NCBI GenBank assembly: GCA_963969365.1
Contig: OZ017755.1
Location: 2,604,001-2,668,000, forward strand
DNA from: Asterochloris sp. CNOR1
Taxonomy: Eukaryota > Chlorophyta > Trebouxiophyceae > Trebouxiales > Trebouxiaceae
Length of the DNA: 64,000 nucleotides
Reading direction: 5' to 3'
Of the stretch, positions 12,701-25,300 are shown in pieces; the stretch's first letter is position 1; each line of letters opens with the position of its first letter. Under the pieces are notes generated by a model that did not search any database, was not told the origin of the DNA, and worked only from the letters and a program-made list of their open reading frames with translations. Both the position numbers and the translations under genes were made by a program.

Positions 12701-15177
12701 CAGGGTAGCACGGTGGAGGCTGCCAGGGTCGACATAGCCTGCAGACACAGGGAGAGAGTGTGCTTGCGCCGGTCTGGCAAGATTGCCCCTGTACTTGGCC
12801 CAGCCTCAACAAGCTTGGCTGAAAAGCCTTGCATGCTAGCTGTACGCCTGGCGCTTCACAGCAGCAGCTCGGCCAAGCAAAGCTGCCCTAAGCCTTAGCA
12901 AGGCTTACCGGTGGAGTTGGCGGGCTCCCCGCACATGGTTGAGGCGTTGTAGGTCACTGAGGTGCCAGCGACAGTGCTAGGGTATGGCCCGCCCTTAGTG
13001 GTGCCAAACCTGCAACGAGACGAAGGCATTGCTGCCATGAATATCAAACTGCTGCAGCTTGCACACAAGCGACCAATCTTGCAAAGGTAGACAATGTGTG
13101 TAGTCAACAGCAAACCTGTTTCAGGGCATGCAACTGCGCGGGCCAAGCTTGGAAATGCCCAGGCAGCCGGCCAACAAATCTGCAGGCTGCAGGTGCGGTT
13201 CCACAACCCATTCTGCCTGCGCCTGCCACTCGTCCACTCAACTGCCCACTCACTGTACAGTGGGGGAGCCGGCGTCCCGGGTGGTCCACTGCACAATGAT
13301 CTGGCTGGAGTCGTTGTTGAGGGACAGGTGCCCGTGCAGGGGCTCGTTGGGGTTGGCCAGCGTTACCACAGGGGACTCCCCTGCAAGGGTCAGGTTGCTG
13401 AAGCCGCCCAGGGACGCGCTCACATTCGTGAAGTACCTGCATGCACATGTCACGCATGCTGGGCTGGGCCTGCTGGGCGCACAAGGCAGAGCCACCCCGA
13501 AGGCACTCTGAGGGTATTCACAAGGGTGGAACCACCTGCAGACAGAAGGCGGGCTGCCTCGGCTTGGAGGCTGGGCAGGCGCTGACTGTCATTGCAACAA
13601 CACCTGCACCGCCAGCGTGAGACTGCTGAAGCTGCCCTGGGAGGCACTCACATCTGTGCAGTACCCGCAGGCCACAGTAGCAGGCTGGGTCCATGCAGAA
13701 TCGGGCTTGCCCGTCAGATTCTGAAGTACGGGCTCGCTAACTGGTTCCTGCCCCAAGACTTGCACATGCAAGTGGAGCACTTAACGACCCAAGGGCAGAC
13801 CCACGCTGGCGCACACCCCGCACTGCAATTTTAGGGTTGCTGAAGGCGCCCAGGACGGCATTCCCATCTGTGAAACGCCTCCAGGCACAGTGGCAGGCTG
13901 ACTGCTGCGTGCTGGCCAAGTGCAGGCTAGACGGCCGCTCAACAGACGGCCAGGTGCAACCCTGACATGCAAAGCTTGTCCCCCTGTGGGTCTAGTGAAG
14001 CTCTCGCTGCATGGCCTTCCGACAACCTGATAGAATGGCACATGGGACTGGCAGCACTTGGATGGCCAGAGGCAAGCTGGCCTTTGCGAGCATGCAGGCT
14101 GTCACAGCTGCCCCGTGCTCCAGCACCTGATGACAGCATACCTGCTCTGCAGGGGTCGCTATGCACTGATCAAGCAGGCTGGCCCGTACTAGCTTGAGCA
14201 CCTGGTGTCAGCCATTGCCAGCACACCAGTACAGCAGCAGCTACCATGCCCAGGGCAAGCTCGTCATCCAGCGCTGAGCATGCTAGCCCCACAGAAAATA
14301 GCTGGGAATTATGTAAATTTCATTGCTGGACCCTGACCTGAACACCAGGTTCTGGCGCTGATTCAGCAGGTTGAAGGTCAGGCTGCCAGCGCCTGTGGTG
14401 TTGGCTCCGGGGCTTTGTGTGATCCACTTGTACTTCAGGGGCAGCACCTGGTCCACGCTGCTGCCCTGAAAGTACAGGCCAATGCAATCTGCAGCCATTG
14501 CAAGAGGGGAGACCTCGAGAGGCAGCAAAGCAGAAGTGTTGAGCAGGTTGCATGCTTTAGTTGAAAGGTGGCAAGACACAGTGAGAAGCCGTCGATCACG
14601 CATCAAGGGGTTATTGATAGAGAGTTGCCCGCTGAGGCTGAGGGCAGGAGCCACCCAGCAGAGCCAGAGGTAATGCTACAGGAGCAGGAGGGATGGAGAT
14701 TGATCAAGACTTCCACAAGGCTTCCAAGAAAGCGGAATCTTAAGGGGCCATCTGGGGGTTCAGGGGTGGGCAAGCCACCAGCAATCCTGTGAGGGTCCAT
14801 GCAGCTCTGGGGGCAGCCTCAGCTCACCCTGTACAGTGGGAGCAGCCACCCCTGACCATGAGACGTTGATCCACTGCCTGTTGGAAATGCTGGTCGTGTT
14901 CAATTTGAAACTGCAAGCCAGATCAGGGATCTGTCACAGGCTGCACACCTTGACTGAACCTGACCACTTGCACCAGGTTGTGAAGCAAGAGCATCTGTGG
15001 CAGATCAACTGACCTGACTTTGCTGGCTCCCGCCTGGTTTGGCAGGGTGGCTGAAGGAGAGGGCGCATGGGCAACAGCTGTGAGATCAGCCTGCCTGAGA
15101 GCCCTGGCATGCAGCTGCTGGCCCTGGCAGCTCCACTGGCAGATGCTGACCAGAGTCAAAAGGCACAAAACCCTCAT
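6773..15177 (-). CDS. Secreted purple acid phosphatase (metallophosphoesterase) with long C-terminal extension
   Basis: Purple acid phosphatases hydrolyse phosphate monoesters at a binuclear metal centre. The start at 15177 gives a signal peptide (MRVLCLLTLVSICQWSC). In-phase exons then give the N-terminal beta-sandwich (ISNRQWINVSWSGV near 14880; CIGLYFQG near 14490; SSQIIVQWTTRDAGSP near 13290; STRYYYVYGD near 12670). The catalytic domain follows: IKFLAIADLGHTE (12560), LFLLDG|DVSYARG (11610/11110), WMLTNGNHERDFPNSGDRY (11030/10600), GGECGVPYEYRF (10120), WIIVNGHR (9370), VDMTWHGHDHIYGE (8960) and VVIGHSGYE (8630). These cover the usual metal-binding motifs. The YTFTK end of the fold (7870) is followed by about 150 residues with many NxS/T sites, ending at TGA 6773-6775. 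No C-terminal anchor was recognised. Several introns carry ghost copies of neighbouring exons. Likely role: phosphate scavenging at the surface or in a secretory compartment. Confidence 0.85.
12462..12505. other. Two abutting perfect palindromes in an intron
   Basis: 12462-12477 is a perfect 16-bp palindrome (TGACTGTCGACAGTCA). 12476-12505 is a hairpin with perfect 12-bp arms (CACTAGGTGCCC / GGGCACCTAGTG) and a 6-base loop, GATATT. On the minus strand they fall just after the phosphatase exon containing GDRGYVPM, at the 5' end of the following intron, and could form a stable stem near its donor site. Confidence 0.8.
13395..13890 (-). repeat. Three tandem versions of one phosphatase exon, two of them intronic ghosts
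   Basis: Read on the minus strand, the real exon start at about 13395-13440 encodes YFTNVSASLGGFSNLTLAG. Diverged versions lie upstream in the same intron: CTDVSASQGSFSSLTLAV (about 13615-13665) and RRFTDGNAVLGAFSNPKIAV (about 13830-13885). Spacing is about 220-230 bp. All three are preceded by TGCAG-like acceptors. The outer two no longer join in frame to the rest of the protein. Confidence 0.75.
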
Positions 15178-15199
15178 CTTGACTAGTCCAGGCACTCAC

Positions 15200-15430
15200 C
15201 GACGGTCGGATCCCTGGTCGAAATGAGAGGTCAGATCATACATCACTAAGATGCCGTCCGGAAAGCATCCTATCACGATATCTGCTCCTCCTGTTGCATG
15301 GGACTCTAAAGCCAAACGAAAACCCGGCCCTCCTCCAGATTGATTTTGATGAATCTTCAGGGACAGTTCCTCTGATGAATCTGTTTTCATGGTGACAGCA
15401 GCGTTGATGAGGCATGGTGCAGTGGGCACA
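15200..15430 (-). CDS. Orphan DOMON-like exon, gene assignment unclear
   Basis: A minus-strand open stretch encodes LSLKIHQNQSGGG.., GFRLALESHATGGADIVIGC and DGILVMYDLTS, and ends at a good donor (CGTCG|GTGAGTG). The GADIVIGC..DG pattern resembles the core of DOMON domains (secreted haem- or sugar-binding beta-sandwiches). It lies between the phosphatase start and the SnRK2 stop. Its donor phase (2) does not fit any acceptor I found inside the phosphatase signal-peptide exon, so I could not attach it to that gene. It may be part of a small unrecognised gene, an alternative first exon, or a remnant. Base composition is less GC-rich than that of neighbouring exons. Confidence 0.3.
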
Positions 15431-15839
15431 GGCGGGTTGGGTCATCAAGTTCACAATAAGCATGCCGACAAAAGTTGGTGTACAATGGGGGTTAGCAACC
15501 AGTCAGTGCTCAGTGCAGTGCACCTCATGCTGGCATGTGGAGAGAAGGTGGACAGGCGTGAGTGGCAGTCACTGAACTGTGTGGGCGCGGAAAGCAACTG
15601 GGAAAAGCAACGGAGCATTCTGAGGCAACAGCTGGCTGGCTGCAGCCCTGGGCTGGCGGCGGGCGGCCCAACTCAGCCTCCAATGGAGACAGTCCCCCTT
15701 GCAAGCTGGCCTCACAGCAGCCACCTCAGCCTCAGAGTCCTGTGTTTATCAAGAGCCTGACTGAGGGCAGAAGCCAGCCTGACAGCGGGCAGCCTTGCTT
15801 CCAGCCAGCCTGACAGCAGGCAGCACTGCTGCAGGCAGC

Positions 15840-18800
15840 CTAGTCAGAGGTCAGCCTGACTGTGGGAAGTTCCTCGCCCTCCTGGGCAGTGTGACTTGCC
15901 TGTTCAATGATGCGGTCCACGTTCTGCATGTGCTGCAGCAGAGTGCGGGACGATCAGGTCAGCATGGCCGTTCGCATTGTGAAGAGGCTTAGGTTTGCAT
16001 CGACAATGGCCAGACACATGCCCGGCCTGAAGCAAATCCTGCGCCACAGCTGACTGGAGCAGCAGAAGCCAGACAACGGAGGCTTTGGGAGTTAGGAACG
16101 AGGGTTTGCCCCTACCAGCCGCAGCAAGGAGCAATCCCCAGTACAGAAGCATACAGCACAAGAGCCAAACAAGACTGCATCAGGCAGAGGCAGGCCAGCA
16201 AGGCCTGGACTGATGATGCAAAAGCAGCAGCCAGGTGCAGAGCAGCGTCACTCAGGTCTGCAGCTCACTGCTCCAGGATGCAGCCACTCAGGTGAGAAGA
16301 ACACACCTGCTCGGCGTTGGGCTGTTTGGTGAGATACCAGTCGTTCATGGCCAGGGCCCCTTCTGGGAGGTGGTGCTGGAACCAAGGGTGCTGCTTGATG
16401 TCAGCCATGCTCATCCTCTGCAGGTGACACAGAAACACATGATACTTTGCTATACAGCGCACACGCTGCAGGTTGCTTGCGGTGGGCATCAGACTGCTGG
16501 GTGGGCAGCAGCGCATGGAGTGCAGGTGCAGGTGGCCTGGAGGTGAGGGTGACCTGGAGGCGTCTGCCACCATGCTGGATGTGCCATCTGAAGTTCAAAG
16601 TGCAGCAGGCAGTGGCATAAGTGCTGGCAGCATGGTTCACTGACATCCAGGTTGAGAGTGCTGAGCAGCCTGCAGTCTTTCACTTGCAGGTTCAGCCTGC
16701 TTTGGCCTCCTGACTCCCCCCCTGCTGTTCCTTCACAATAAGGTAGAAGGAGAACTTTGAAGATAGCTGGGCAAGAAATCGGATTGTGCCATGCGCATGC
16801 AGCATAGCAAAGGTCATGGTGAACATTTGCTTGATATCCTCCATGCCTGAAGGCCTGGCCCCCTTTTAAAGCTCTTGATTCATGAACAACAACAAACCTA
16901 CCTGCGCAGGGTCGGCCACCAAGACATGCGACAGGAGCTCCTTGCAGGAAGCAGAGACTGGGACATCCTCTGGCATGGCGTAGTTGGCCGTGACGATGTT
17001 TCTGGCATAGTCCTTCTCCTTTGCATTGAAGGGGTAGCGCCCATACAGCAGAGCATACAGGATGACGCCGCTCGACCAGATGTCAGCCTTCTGCAGGCAC
17101 AAAACGATGCCACTGAGCAATCCTCATGGTGGCACATGGTGATATAGCCCGTCCCAGGCAGCAAGCCGCCGCAACCTGAACCAGGAGAGCTTAGCTGCTG
17201 TGGCAGGGGCATCACGGTGTGCAGGAGCATACAGGAAGATTCTGCTGGACCAGAAGGCAACGCTTCTGCAGGCAGCTGAAGAAAGCACTGAGGCCCATGT
17301 CAAACCAAACAACGGCGCTGGTTGAGCGTGAGCCTGCTAAAGGCAGCAGGCTGCTGCACAAGCAGTAGCATGAGAGCAGGCCAGTTTGCACCAGCGTGGG
17401 AGCAGGCCAGTCCAGACCAGCATGGGAGCAGGCCAATTTGGAGCAGCACTCAAGTGGGCATATAGAGTGACCGCGCTGCAACAGGCAACAGCCATATGAC
17501 TACAGGCAGCCGGCCCAGTGGTCAGCCTGGTCTGCTAGGTGGAGGCTCCAGCCTTCTGCAGGTGGCAGGCAGCCAGTAAGCGGAGGGGCTTGGCAGCAAG
17601 CACCAGGAGGGTATTGACAGGTTCTGGGTCGCATGCAGTCTCCTGCAGCACGCAGCCAGCAGAACTCATCACAAGCAGGTGTCAAGCGCTTCCTCTCATG
17701 AACTGCCTCCTCTGGCTGATGAGTATGTGCCTGCCCTCCAAAGGCAGCAGACAGTGTAGATGAGATGAGTCACAATGCGCCTGCCCTCCAGAGGCAGCAG
17801 ACGGTTGAGGTGAGACCTGTGGCAAGGTTTGGTTCGGGCAGCATGCACACACTGGAGGCATGAAGGCAGTCGAGGTGGCTGTCCAACATGCGTCAAACAC
17901 CATCTCGGGCATTGACATGGATGCAGCAGGCGCCTCTGAACCGTGCTCGGACACTGCTTAGGAGCATGCGACAACGAACCCCACATGCAGCAGCAGAGGT
18001 TTTGGCACTCAGACTTGGCACTGCTTTCACATGCCGGGCTCACTGGGAACATGCCCCACATATCTCGCAGGCGGCGTCAGAGGACTGGCAGTCAGAGTTG
18101 GCGTTGCGTTTTGGTGGCGCACTTATGCGTCAGCCCTTATGAGCATGCAACACAGGTTTTGTGGGAGCACAGGACTCGGCCAATGCAGGTGTGGTGCAAA
18201 TGATGCACCACAAACCTTCGCATCGTAGCGATTGCCACCGTAGATTATTTCTGGTGCCATATAGATGGGGGTGCCCACGCCCGTCTTGGCTGTGGAGTTG
18301 GTCTCGTGCTGCAGGCAGCAGCTCTTATCATGAAGGGTGCAGCAGCTGATGAGCTTGCTGAGAGGGCTGCAGAAGCCGACTCTCGTTGAGGCGCAGGCCT
18401 CACACAAAATGCACAAGGCAAAACAGCAGACCCCCACAGGTGCATAGATCTCAGCAAGGACAGCTGCTCACTGTGCAGAGTCATTCCCTGCAGCGTGACA
18501 CACCCAGCAAACTAAAAATGCACAGCACATGATACACACACACCTTGGAGTACCCAAAGTCACAGATTTTCAGAAGCGGCCGTGACCCATCCTTGCCATC
18601 CCGATCGAGGAGCAGGTTCTCCAATTTGAGGTCCCTGTTAGCGACACCCTGCAGTTGGAGGTGTCTTTCTCAGGCATTGAGCATCTTCAGCACACAGACC
18701 GTGTGAGTGAGGCAATGCCCAACACACTGCCCACAGCGCTGTGCTGCCTGTCTCTGCCTTCAACAGTAATCCAGAGCGGTCACAGCAAGCATAGCATGGC

Positions 18801-21800
18801 ATGGCATTGACTCCTCCCGCAACATGGCTGTGCCCTAATGTTGGCAGAGCAAAGACTGCTCAGGCCGTCAACATTTGTGGCGCAGCCCCATGGTGGGCTG
18901 CCCCAGGTAAGACCCTGAGACTCAAATTTGGCCTTTTCATGACAGGACAGCGTGTTCAGCATCGCTACTGCTAAGGGGCTTGCAAGCCCCCTGCAGGGTT
19001 GTATGGGAGCAGAAGCCCCCCACTCTCCCCCAGGGTAAGCCGTGTGCATGCTGCCTGCGTCACTCACTCCAGTGGCTACCTTGTGGTGGCAAAACAAGTC
19101 CAGCCCTACATGCATTGCCACATCCCGTCTCCTGTTGAGCCAAGATGAGCCCAGGAGATGGCAGGGCTTCAGGTCGCATCGGAGCTGCCACCTGCTCCCA
19201 AGCACTCAGGCAGACTGCCTGCTGGGCCCCCATCCCTCAACTCAACCCTGCAGTGCACGCTGCCCTGGCACAGCAATACGACGCCCACCTTCCGGTGGCA
19301 GAAGTCCAGACCAATCATGAGCTGCTGGAAGATCCAGCGCGCGTGGACCTCCAGCAGGCGGCAGTGGGGTTGCTGCCTCAGCAGGTACTGAAACAGGTCC
19401 CCGCCCTGAGCAAACTCCATGGCAATGCCCAGGTGGGTGGGCGTGAGGAACACCTGCAGGGCAGCAGGTGCAGTCCGCAGGGTTTGACATGAGCATGTGT
19501 GCGGCTGCTGGGAGTGATGCTGGACCCTGTCTGAGGCAACTGTGCTTGGCATAGGTCAGGATCTGTTGCGGGTGGGTGGAGTGGGGCACACCTGCAGGCA
19601 CGGACGCCTGCTTTGAGCGGCATGGGGGCGGCTGCTGAGGGCTGTGCCCCGTCTTGCCTGATGCTCGTATGCCTTGCATCAGGCAGGCTCTATCAAAGAA
19701 AGGTAGGCATGGGAAGCACCTGCATGCATGGGGCAGAGCAGGCTTGTGACCTTATCTTGCCGGGGCCATGCCAGGGTGATGTCTTGCTCCATCTCAGGCG
19801 ACTATGCCAGGCATCAGCGGGTCTCTGGTGGCACCTGGGTGGCACTGGATGCTGGGACCTCCAAGCTGCTGTAGCCGGGCTGCTGCAGCCTGCCTACTTG
19901 CTCAGCTTTGCGTGTGCATGTGAACCCCGGGATGTGCCTCAGAAATGTGTTTGGCAAGCTCATGAATGCAGGTCTCAGCAAGAGGGCTCATGCTGCTGGC
20001 AGAGGCACGTGCTGCGGACGATGGTCACAAGCATGTAGGGTGTCTGGCGCTCATCAGGCATACAGCTGATGCAGCCCTGGGTGCTGTGATGCGCTGAATG
20101 TGAGGGATAGTGCAGCAGCTGCCCACCCCATTGAGGCCCATGATGCAATCCCCCTAACCCCATGCATGACATGCAACAAGCACCCATGCATGTGACGCAG
20201 CAATCATGTCCGCACTTGAGGCCTCTCATGGAGCACGTCACCCACCTCCGTCAGGCCAATGATGAAGGGGTGTCTCAGGCTGCTCTGGTGCTGGATCTCC
20301 CGCTTCACATAGGTCCTGAAATTCTTCACAAACTCGCCTGCACAGGCAGCCAGCAGCAGATCAAGCCTCAGGTGGCTGCCCATCATGTGGTAGCAATGCT
20401 CAATCCATTGTTGCTGGCCCAAGTTAGCACTGCTGACAAAGATGAACAGCCAGAACCTTCCCTCCCCATGAATGGACACATAAAAAGGCATGGTGGTGAC
20501 TCTGGGTACGTCCAGCACAAGCAGCGCTCAGCTGGGTTTGGGGCCACTGAGCACTCTTTGAGCGCAGCATGAGCGGCGCTGGGCTACTCCAAAGGGCACT
20601 GAGCGCTCCGAGCTGAGCAAAAGCTGCGCAAAGGTAGTCCAGGGGCCAGCCAGGATGCTGGGATGTAATGTGCAGCAAGAGGTCCTGCGATGACACAATG
20701 CACCGCCTACCTGCACTGTCCTATCACAGAACTGATGGGCCTGGGCACCTTGGATAAGCTGGGAACAGGCTTTTTGAAACAGCTCTGCTGCTGCTGACCT
20801 CACTTTGCATGTGCTTCCCCCAAACGCTTGCACACGGTGTTGACAACGAGTACATGCAAGTCTGGCATCGAGACATGTTGCTCCCAGCCCATCCCAGTCG
20901 TCTCCACTAATGTGCTGGGGGCAGCCTTCTTAGGTGGGTTCCATGACATGTCGGGTGACGGCCACATGACCCACATGGCGGCCCCCGGGATGCCCTGACC
21001 TGCTCCCTCAAGACTCTAGCAGCTGCGGAGGGTCCAGCGCACGACATTATGCATGTCAGCAGATTGCCCCAAGCCGGATGCTCTAGGGTTGCTGGGCTGG
21101 TGCTGGCAGAAGCCCCCCTCTGCTAGCAGCCCGCTGCTGCACCTAGCTGGTAGCCTGTCTACTTGTGCAAGCAAGCCTCACTGGAGGCCTGTTGCAGTTG
21201 CCACCGTGCAGCGCGGCAGGGCCACTTGGACAGTGCTAGCAACTTGAGGAGTTGCTCGTTCCTGGGCCCCCCCCAAGAGAACCATCACCCTCTGCCCAGG
21301 CACACCACCAATACTCATGCCCACTCACATGCCAACGCTAATGTTTCTGGACGCAGACTACATATTCTGCGTGACAGCCGATGAAGCCCTTGACTGCCTG
21401 TCCCACCTCTCGGCAAAAGTTTGATGGCGACCTCTTTTCGCTGTCGGCGTTGACCAGCAGGCACTGAAGTGTCCACTGCCCTCAGGACCGTTCCAAAAGT
21501 ACCAGTCCCCAGCACAGCGACCTGCAGCAGCACGAACAGATGACGTCTGCAACACTTGCTGCTCGCCTGAGCGTGATGGCCAACTGCCAGCTGCTGATGC
21601 AGCAGCAAGGGTCGCAGTACTGTACTGGTTGCCTGGCACACAGGGCAGTGCGGTGCTGGGCTTGCTGTCAGATGGTGCACACGTCATAGCTCCACCAGGC
21701 CCCTTCCCTGCCTGGCCACTTGAGGTGCCCCTCAAGTGGACATAGCTGGAGCCCGTGCGGCAAGTGAGTCCGCCCCCCACCAGCTGAGCATGAGTCAGGT

Positions 21801-21929
21801 TGCAAGAGCCCCACCCACCTGTTTGTAGTGTTTCAGGTAAAGTTCAGGGCCAGGGCCAGGCAGCTGGGCTCTGTCCTCATCAGTCTTAGGCTCGCCTGGC
21901 ATGCCGGGTGCCTGATGGACTCGTATCAT
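15840..21929 (-). CDS. SnRK2-like Ser/Thr protein kinase, copy A
   Basis: Plant SnRK2 kinases act in osmotic-stress, ABA and, in green algae, nutrient signalling. Exons in order: [20 protein letters not shown] (21819-21929); Gly-loop [17 protein letters not shown] and VAIK lysine (21407-21521); [20 protein letters not shown] (about 20247-20320); [17 protein letters not shown] (about 19290-19450); [10 protein letters not shown] with KICDFGYSK (about 18541-18655); [18 protein letters not shown] (about 18215-18330); [20 protein letters not shown] (about 16905-17095); [20 protein letters not shown] (about 16310-16425); a C-terminal exon with [13 protein letters not shown] and an acidic EEGEEL-like tail, stop TAG at 15840-15842. 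Kinase subdomains I-XI are represented. Oddity: the catalytic-loop HRD is NRD. It is the tandem paralogue of copy B, with the same exon boundaries. The alternative, a generic CAMK kinase, is less likely given the family-typical APE and HPWF regions. Confidence 0.88.
17047..17275 (-). repeat. Ghost copies of the KADIWSSG exon boundary in kinase A
   Basis: The real exon start (plus-strand GCATACAGGATGACGCCGCT.. to CTTCTGCAGG, about 17047-17098) recurs at about 17222-17275 as GCATACAGGAAGATTCTGCT..CTTCTGCAGG. Both include the TGCAG acceptor. Further weakly similar blocks built on GAGCAGGCCAGT repeat three times at about 17370-17435. Confidence 0.65.
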
Positions 21930-22330
21930 GGAGGCCTTCTCTACAGCCCCATTGCGATCTGACGGGGTGAGTCAGGCAAAGCAGTGCTTGTAAGCCTTAT
22001 AGGCTTCTCAAAAAACATTCGATTACCTTTCTTGCAATTTTCATCAGCAATTCATGGCGGGCTGAGCAGGAGCTGAATTTGGGCTGCCATAGTGGCAGAG
22101 GCGGGCACACAAGGCAAGCAGGTGGGGTCATGTTGGGGGAGATTGGGCAGCGCAAAACATGGTTATCTGCCTGACAAGGGTCAGCTACAACTCATCAGGC
22201 AATGAGGATCAGATACACAAGACAAACGATGGGTTGCAGCTGTACCAGCAGCTAAGACAGAGACAGGTGTTTCATTTACCCAGACAGCAATGCGGACCGG
22301 CAGTACTCAGTACTTAAAACACAGGCAGCC

Positions 22331-25300
22331 CTAGATGGAGTCGAGCTGAACAGCTGGCAGCTCCTCGCCCTTCCTGCCCGCAAGCATGCCCTGATCGATG
22401 ACCTCGTTGATGGCTTGCATGTGCTGCAAGGCAGCCACCAGACAGGCCAGTCAGCTGGTAGCTGTCAGAAGTGGCTGTAGCCCCCTGTGATATGCAGCCT
22501 ATGCGAATCAGACAGGACACTGCTCAGCAAGCCAGGTCTGGTGAAGCAGCCAAGTGAAGCCAAGGCGGCAGCCTTTGCAAATCAGACAAGACACTGCACA
22601 GCAAGCCAGGTCTGGTGACAGAAGCCAAGCCAAAGCAGGAGGGGGACTGGAAGGCCACTTTGGGGTCCTCTCCCTGGTAGAGCCACCACCACCAGCCTTG
22701 GCTCAAGCAGCACAACGCAAGGTCGCATCAGGGCTTTGCGGCAGCTACACGCAGCTCTGGCCGGTGCAGACCAGCACAGAGGGCGCCTGTCTTGCAGGCA
22801 GGGGTGCCGAGCCAACCTAGGGAGGAGCACTCACATGTTCCAGTTTTGGCTTCATGTGATCCATCAGGAAGACGTCGTTCATGGCTAGAGCGCCGTCTGG
22901 GAGGTCCTCCAGAAACCAGGGATGCTGCTTGATGCCTGCCAGGGGCATCCTCTGCAGCGCAGCACACCAGCAGGCTTGCAGCCATGAGGCTCTGGGACCC
23001 AGCAGTGCATCGTGCACAAGAGGGCACCACTCAAGGCTTTCAAGAGTGTCCTCTGCAGTGCAGCACAGGTGCAGTCCCGTCACAAGGCGCTCAGGCACCT
23101 AGCGCTCAGGGGACCTGGCTTGGCGAGGCACACAGAGAGCACAACCCCTGGCTGTAGGAGCGTCCTTTGCAGCACAGCACAACAGCAGGCTTTCAACTCA
23201 TACAGCTCTGGGACCTGGCAGGGAATCTACACAGGGAGCACTGCACAGGGCTTTCAGGATCTGGCAGAAGCTGCTTTGAGGGCGCAAAGGCTCAGCCGCT
23301 GCCTCATAGCAGCTGCAGCCTTCAGGCCGTACACCTCTTTGTAAAGCATTGGTCAGGGTCAGCAGCTACCTCAGCAGGGTGCAGCCTTCAGGCAAGACAC
23401 CTTCACAGCACCGGTGCCCACTGGTGGTGCCACCATGCACCTCTGCAGGGTCTGCAGCCAGCAGCTGCCTCAGCAGGTGGAGACCGCCTTTGAGCCCACC
23501 TCTGCAGGGTCTGCAACGAGCAGCTGCCTCAGCAGGTGGAGACAGCCGGCTGAGGCAGGCACATCAGGGTGCAACCGGTAGACAGCTCCCACAATCTTAT
23601 TGGCGTAGTGCTTCTCCTCCTTGTTGAAGGGGTAGCAGCCATAGATGAGAGTGTACAGGATGACGCCACAGGACCAGATGTCTGCTTTCTGCAGCAGGGA
23701 AGGGCAGCACGATTACTATCTGGTGACTGACATCTGTGCACGACCAGATGTCAGTCTCCTGCAGCACAGGAGGCAGCTCGTGGCGGGCAAGCTACCCATA
23801 TGTGGTGCGCCTGGCTGCATGAAGCCTAACAGCTTGTGCACAATCACTTGCCCTCACTTGCAGCACCGGACGGCAGCACGGTGCAGAGGCAGCAAGCATG
23901 GGTCAGTGGTGCACATGACAACGCCGCATGAACACAAGTGCTCTTGCTCCAGCACGAACAGGCCATTGGGGTGGCTGGCACAATGTGAACACGGTCCAAA
24001 GGGCCTCTGTGAGCCTCATGAGTATGGGCCAGCCTTTAGAGGTCAGCCAGTAGAGCTGGCCTCTGTGAAGCTTGTTGCCACGGTGTCTGTGTGCTGACAA
24101 GCAGCCAGCAGGGTGACTTGCAGTCTTGTGGCAGGCCATCATTCTGCTGGCTCTGGCAGCCTGGCCCTTGTCTGCACCTTGGCATCATAGCGGTTGGAGC
24201 CGTAGATGACTTCAGGTGCCATATAGATGGGGGTGCCCACACTGGTCTTGGCTGTCCCAGAATTGGCCTCGTGCTGCAGGAGCAGAACAAGAGTATCAGA
24301 ACATTTGCCTTCAGATGGCTCACTCACGCTCCTGGAGAGGGATGAAGGTGCTGCACAGAGGTTAGGCTTGAGTATGACAGAAGGAAGTGCCTGGGCATGC
24401 ACATTCTGTGCTTGCCGGCCCAGAGGCCAGCAACGCCATGGAAGCTGGCCGTGGGAGAGCAGCCTGGCTTCCACAGAGCCTCTGAAGCCATGGCATCCCA
24501 TGCGACAGGAAGTGCTAGGCTGCTCAGCTGTAAGGTTGCAGCCAGAACCCCAGACTGCACCTTGGAGAAGCCAAAGTCACAGATCTTCAGCAGCGGGCGT
24601 CTGCCATCGCTGCAGTCCTGGGACAGCAAGAGGTTCTCTAGCTTCAGGTCGCGGTTGGCAACCCCCTGCAGGCATGCACAGGCTTGCTCAAGGAACATCC
24701 AACTGCTGCTGCCACGTCATGCGTAGAAGACCCGAAAGCAGGAGGCTGCTCTGGGCCTGCCGCACCAGCACATCTGAGGCGCCGGCAGCCACCCCTGAGC
24801 TGTGAACCTGTCCCGCTCAGCGCTACAGCGGTGCTTTCTGTGCATGATCCTTATGAACGGCATGACTCGATGGATCCTTAGATCACATAACCGTCCAACA
24901 TTCCAAGGTCCAGGGGCCAGGTCAACTTCCGGGGTGTCAATTGCTCCTCCCCTTTCACCCAGTGCAGGCTCCCACTGCCCTGGCATCTTCCTGTATGAGT
25001 TGTGGGTAGACTGCAGCGCCCTGCTTGTGCCCCTGTATCTCAGCATGCAGCCTCCGCGCGGCACTTGAGCAGGTTCACCTGGCAGTGGCAGTAGTCCAGC
25101 CCTATGACGAGCTGCTGGAAGATCCGGCGCGCCTCCTTCTCGGGCAGTCGGTTCCCGGGCTGCCCCATGAGGAATTTGAAGAGGTCGCCCCCCTGTGCGC
25201 ACTCCATCACAATTGCCAGGTGCGCGTGGGTCAGGAACACCTGCAGGGGCACGGTAGGCCCCCTTCAGGTGTGCCTCCACCCGCCTGCAAGAAGCCCAGC

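Noticed and set aside
15200-15430. Fusing the DOMON-like stretch to the phosphatase as its N-terminal domain
   Set aside because: Donor phase 2 does not match any acceptor tested in the downstream exon, and the signal-peptide exon would be skipped.
16087-16161. Signal-peptide-like minus-strand start ([16 protein letters not shown]) that could begin the phosphatase
   Set aside because: It falls inside the last intron of kinase A, whose C-terminal exon ends at 15840. The phosphatase has its own in-phase signal peptide at 15177.
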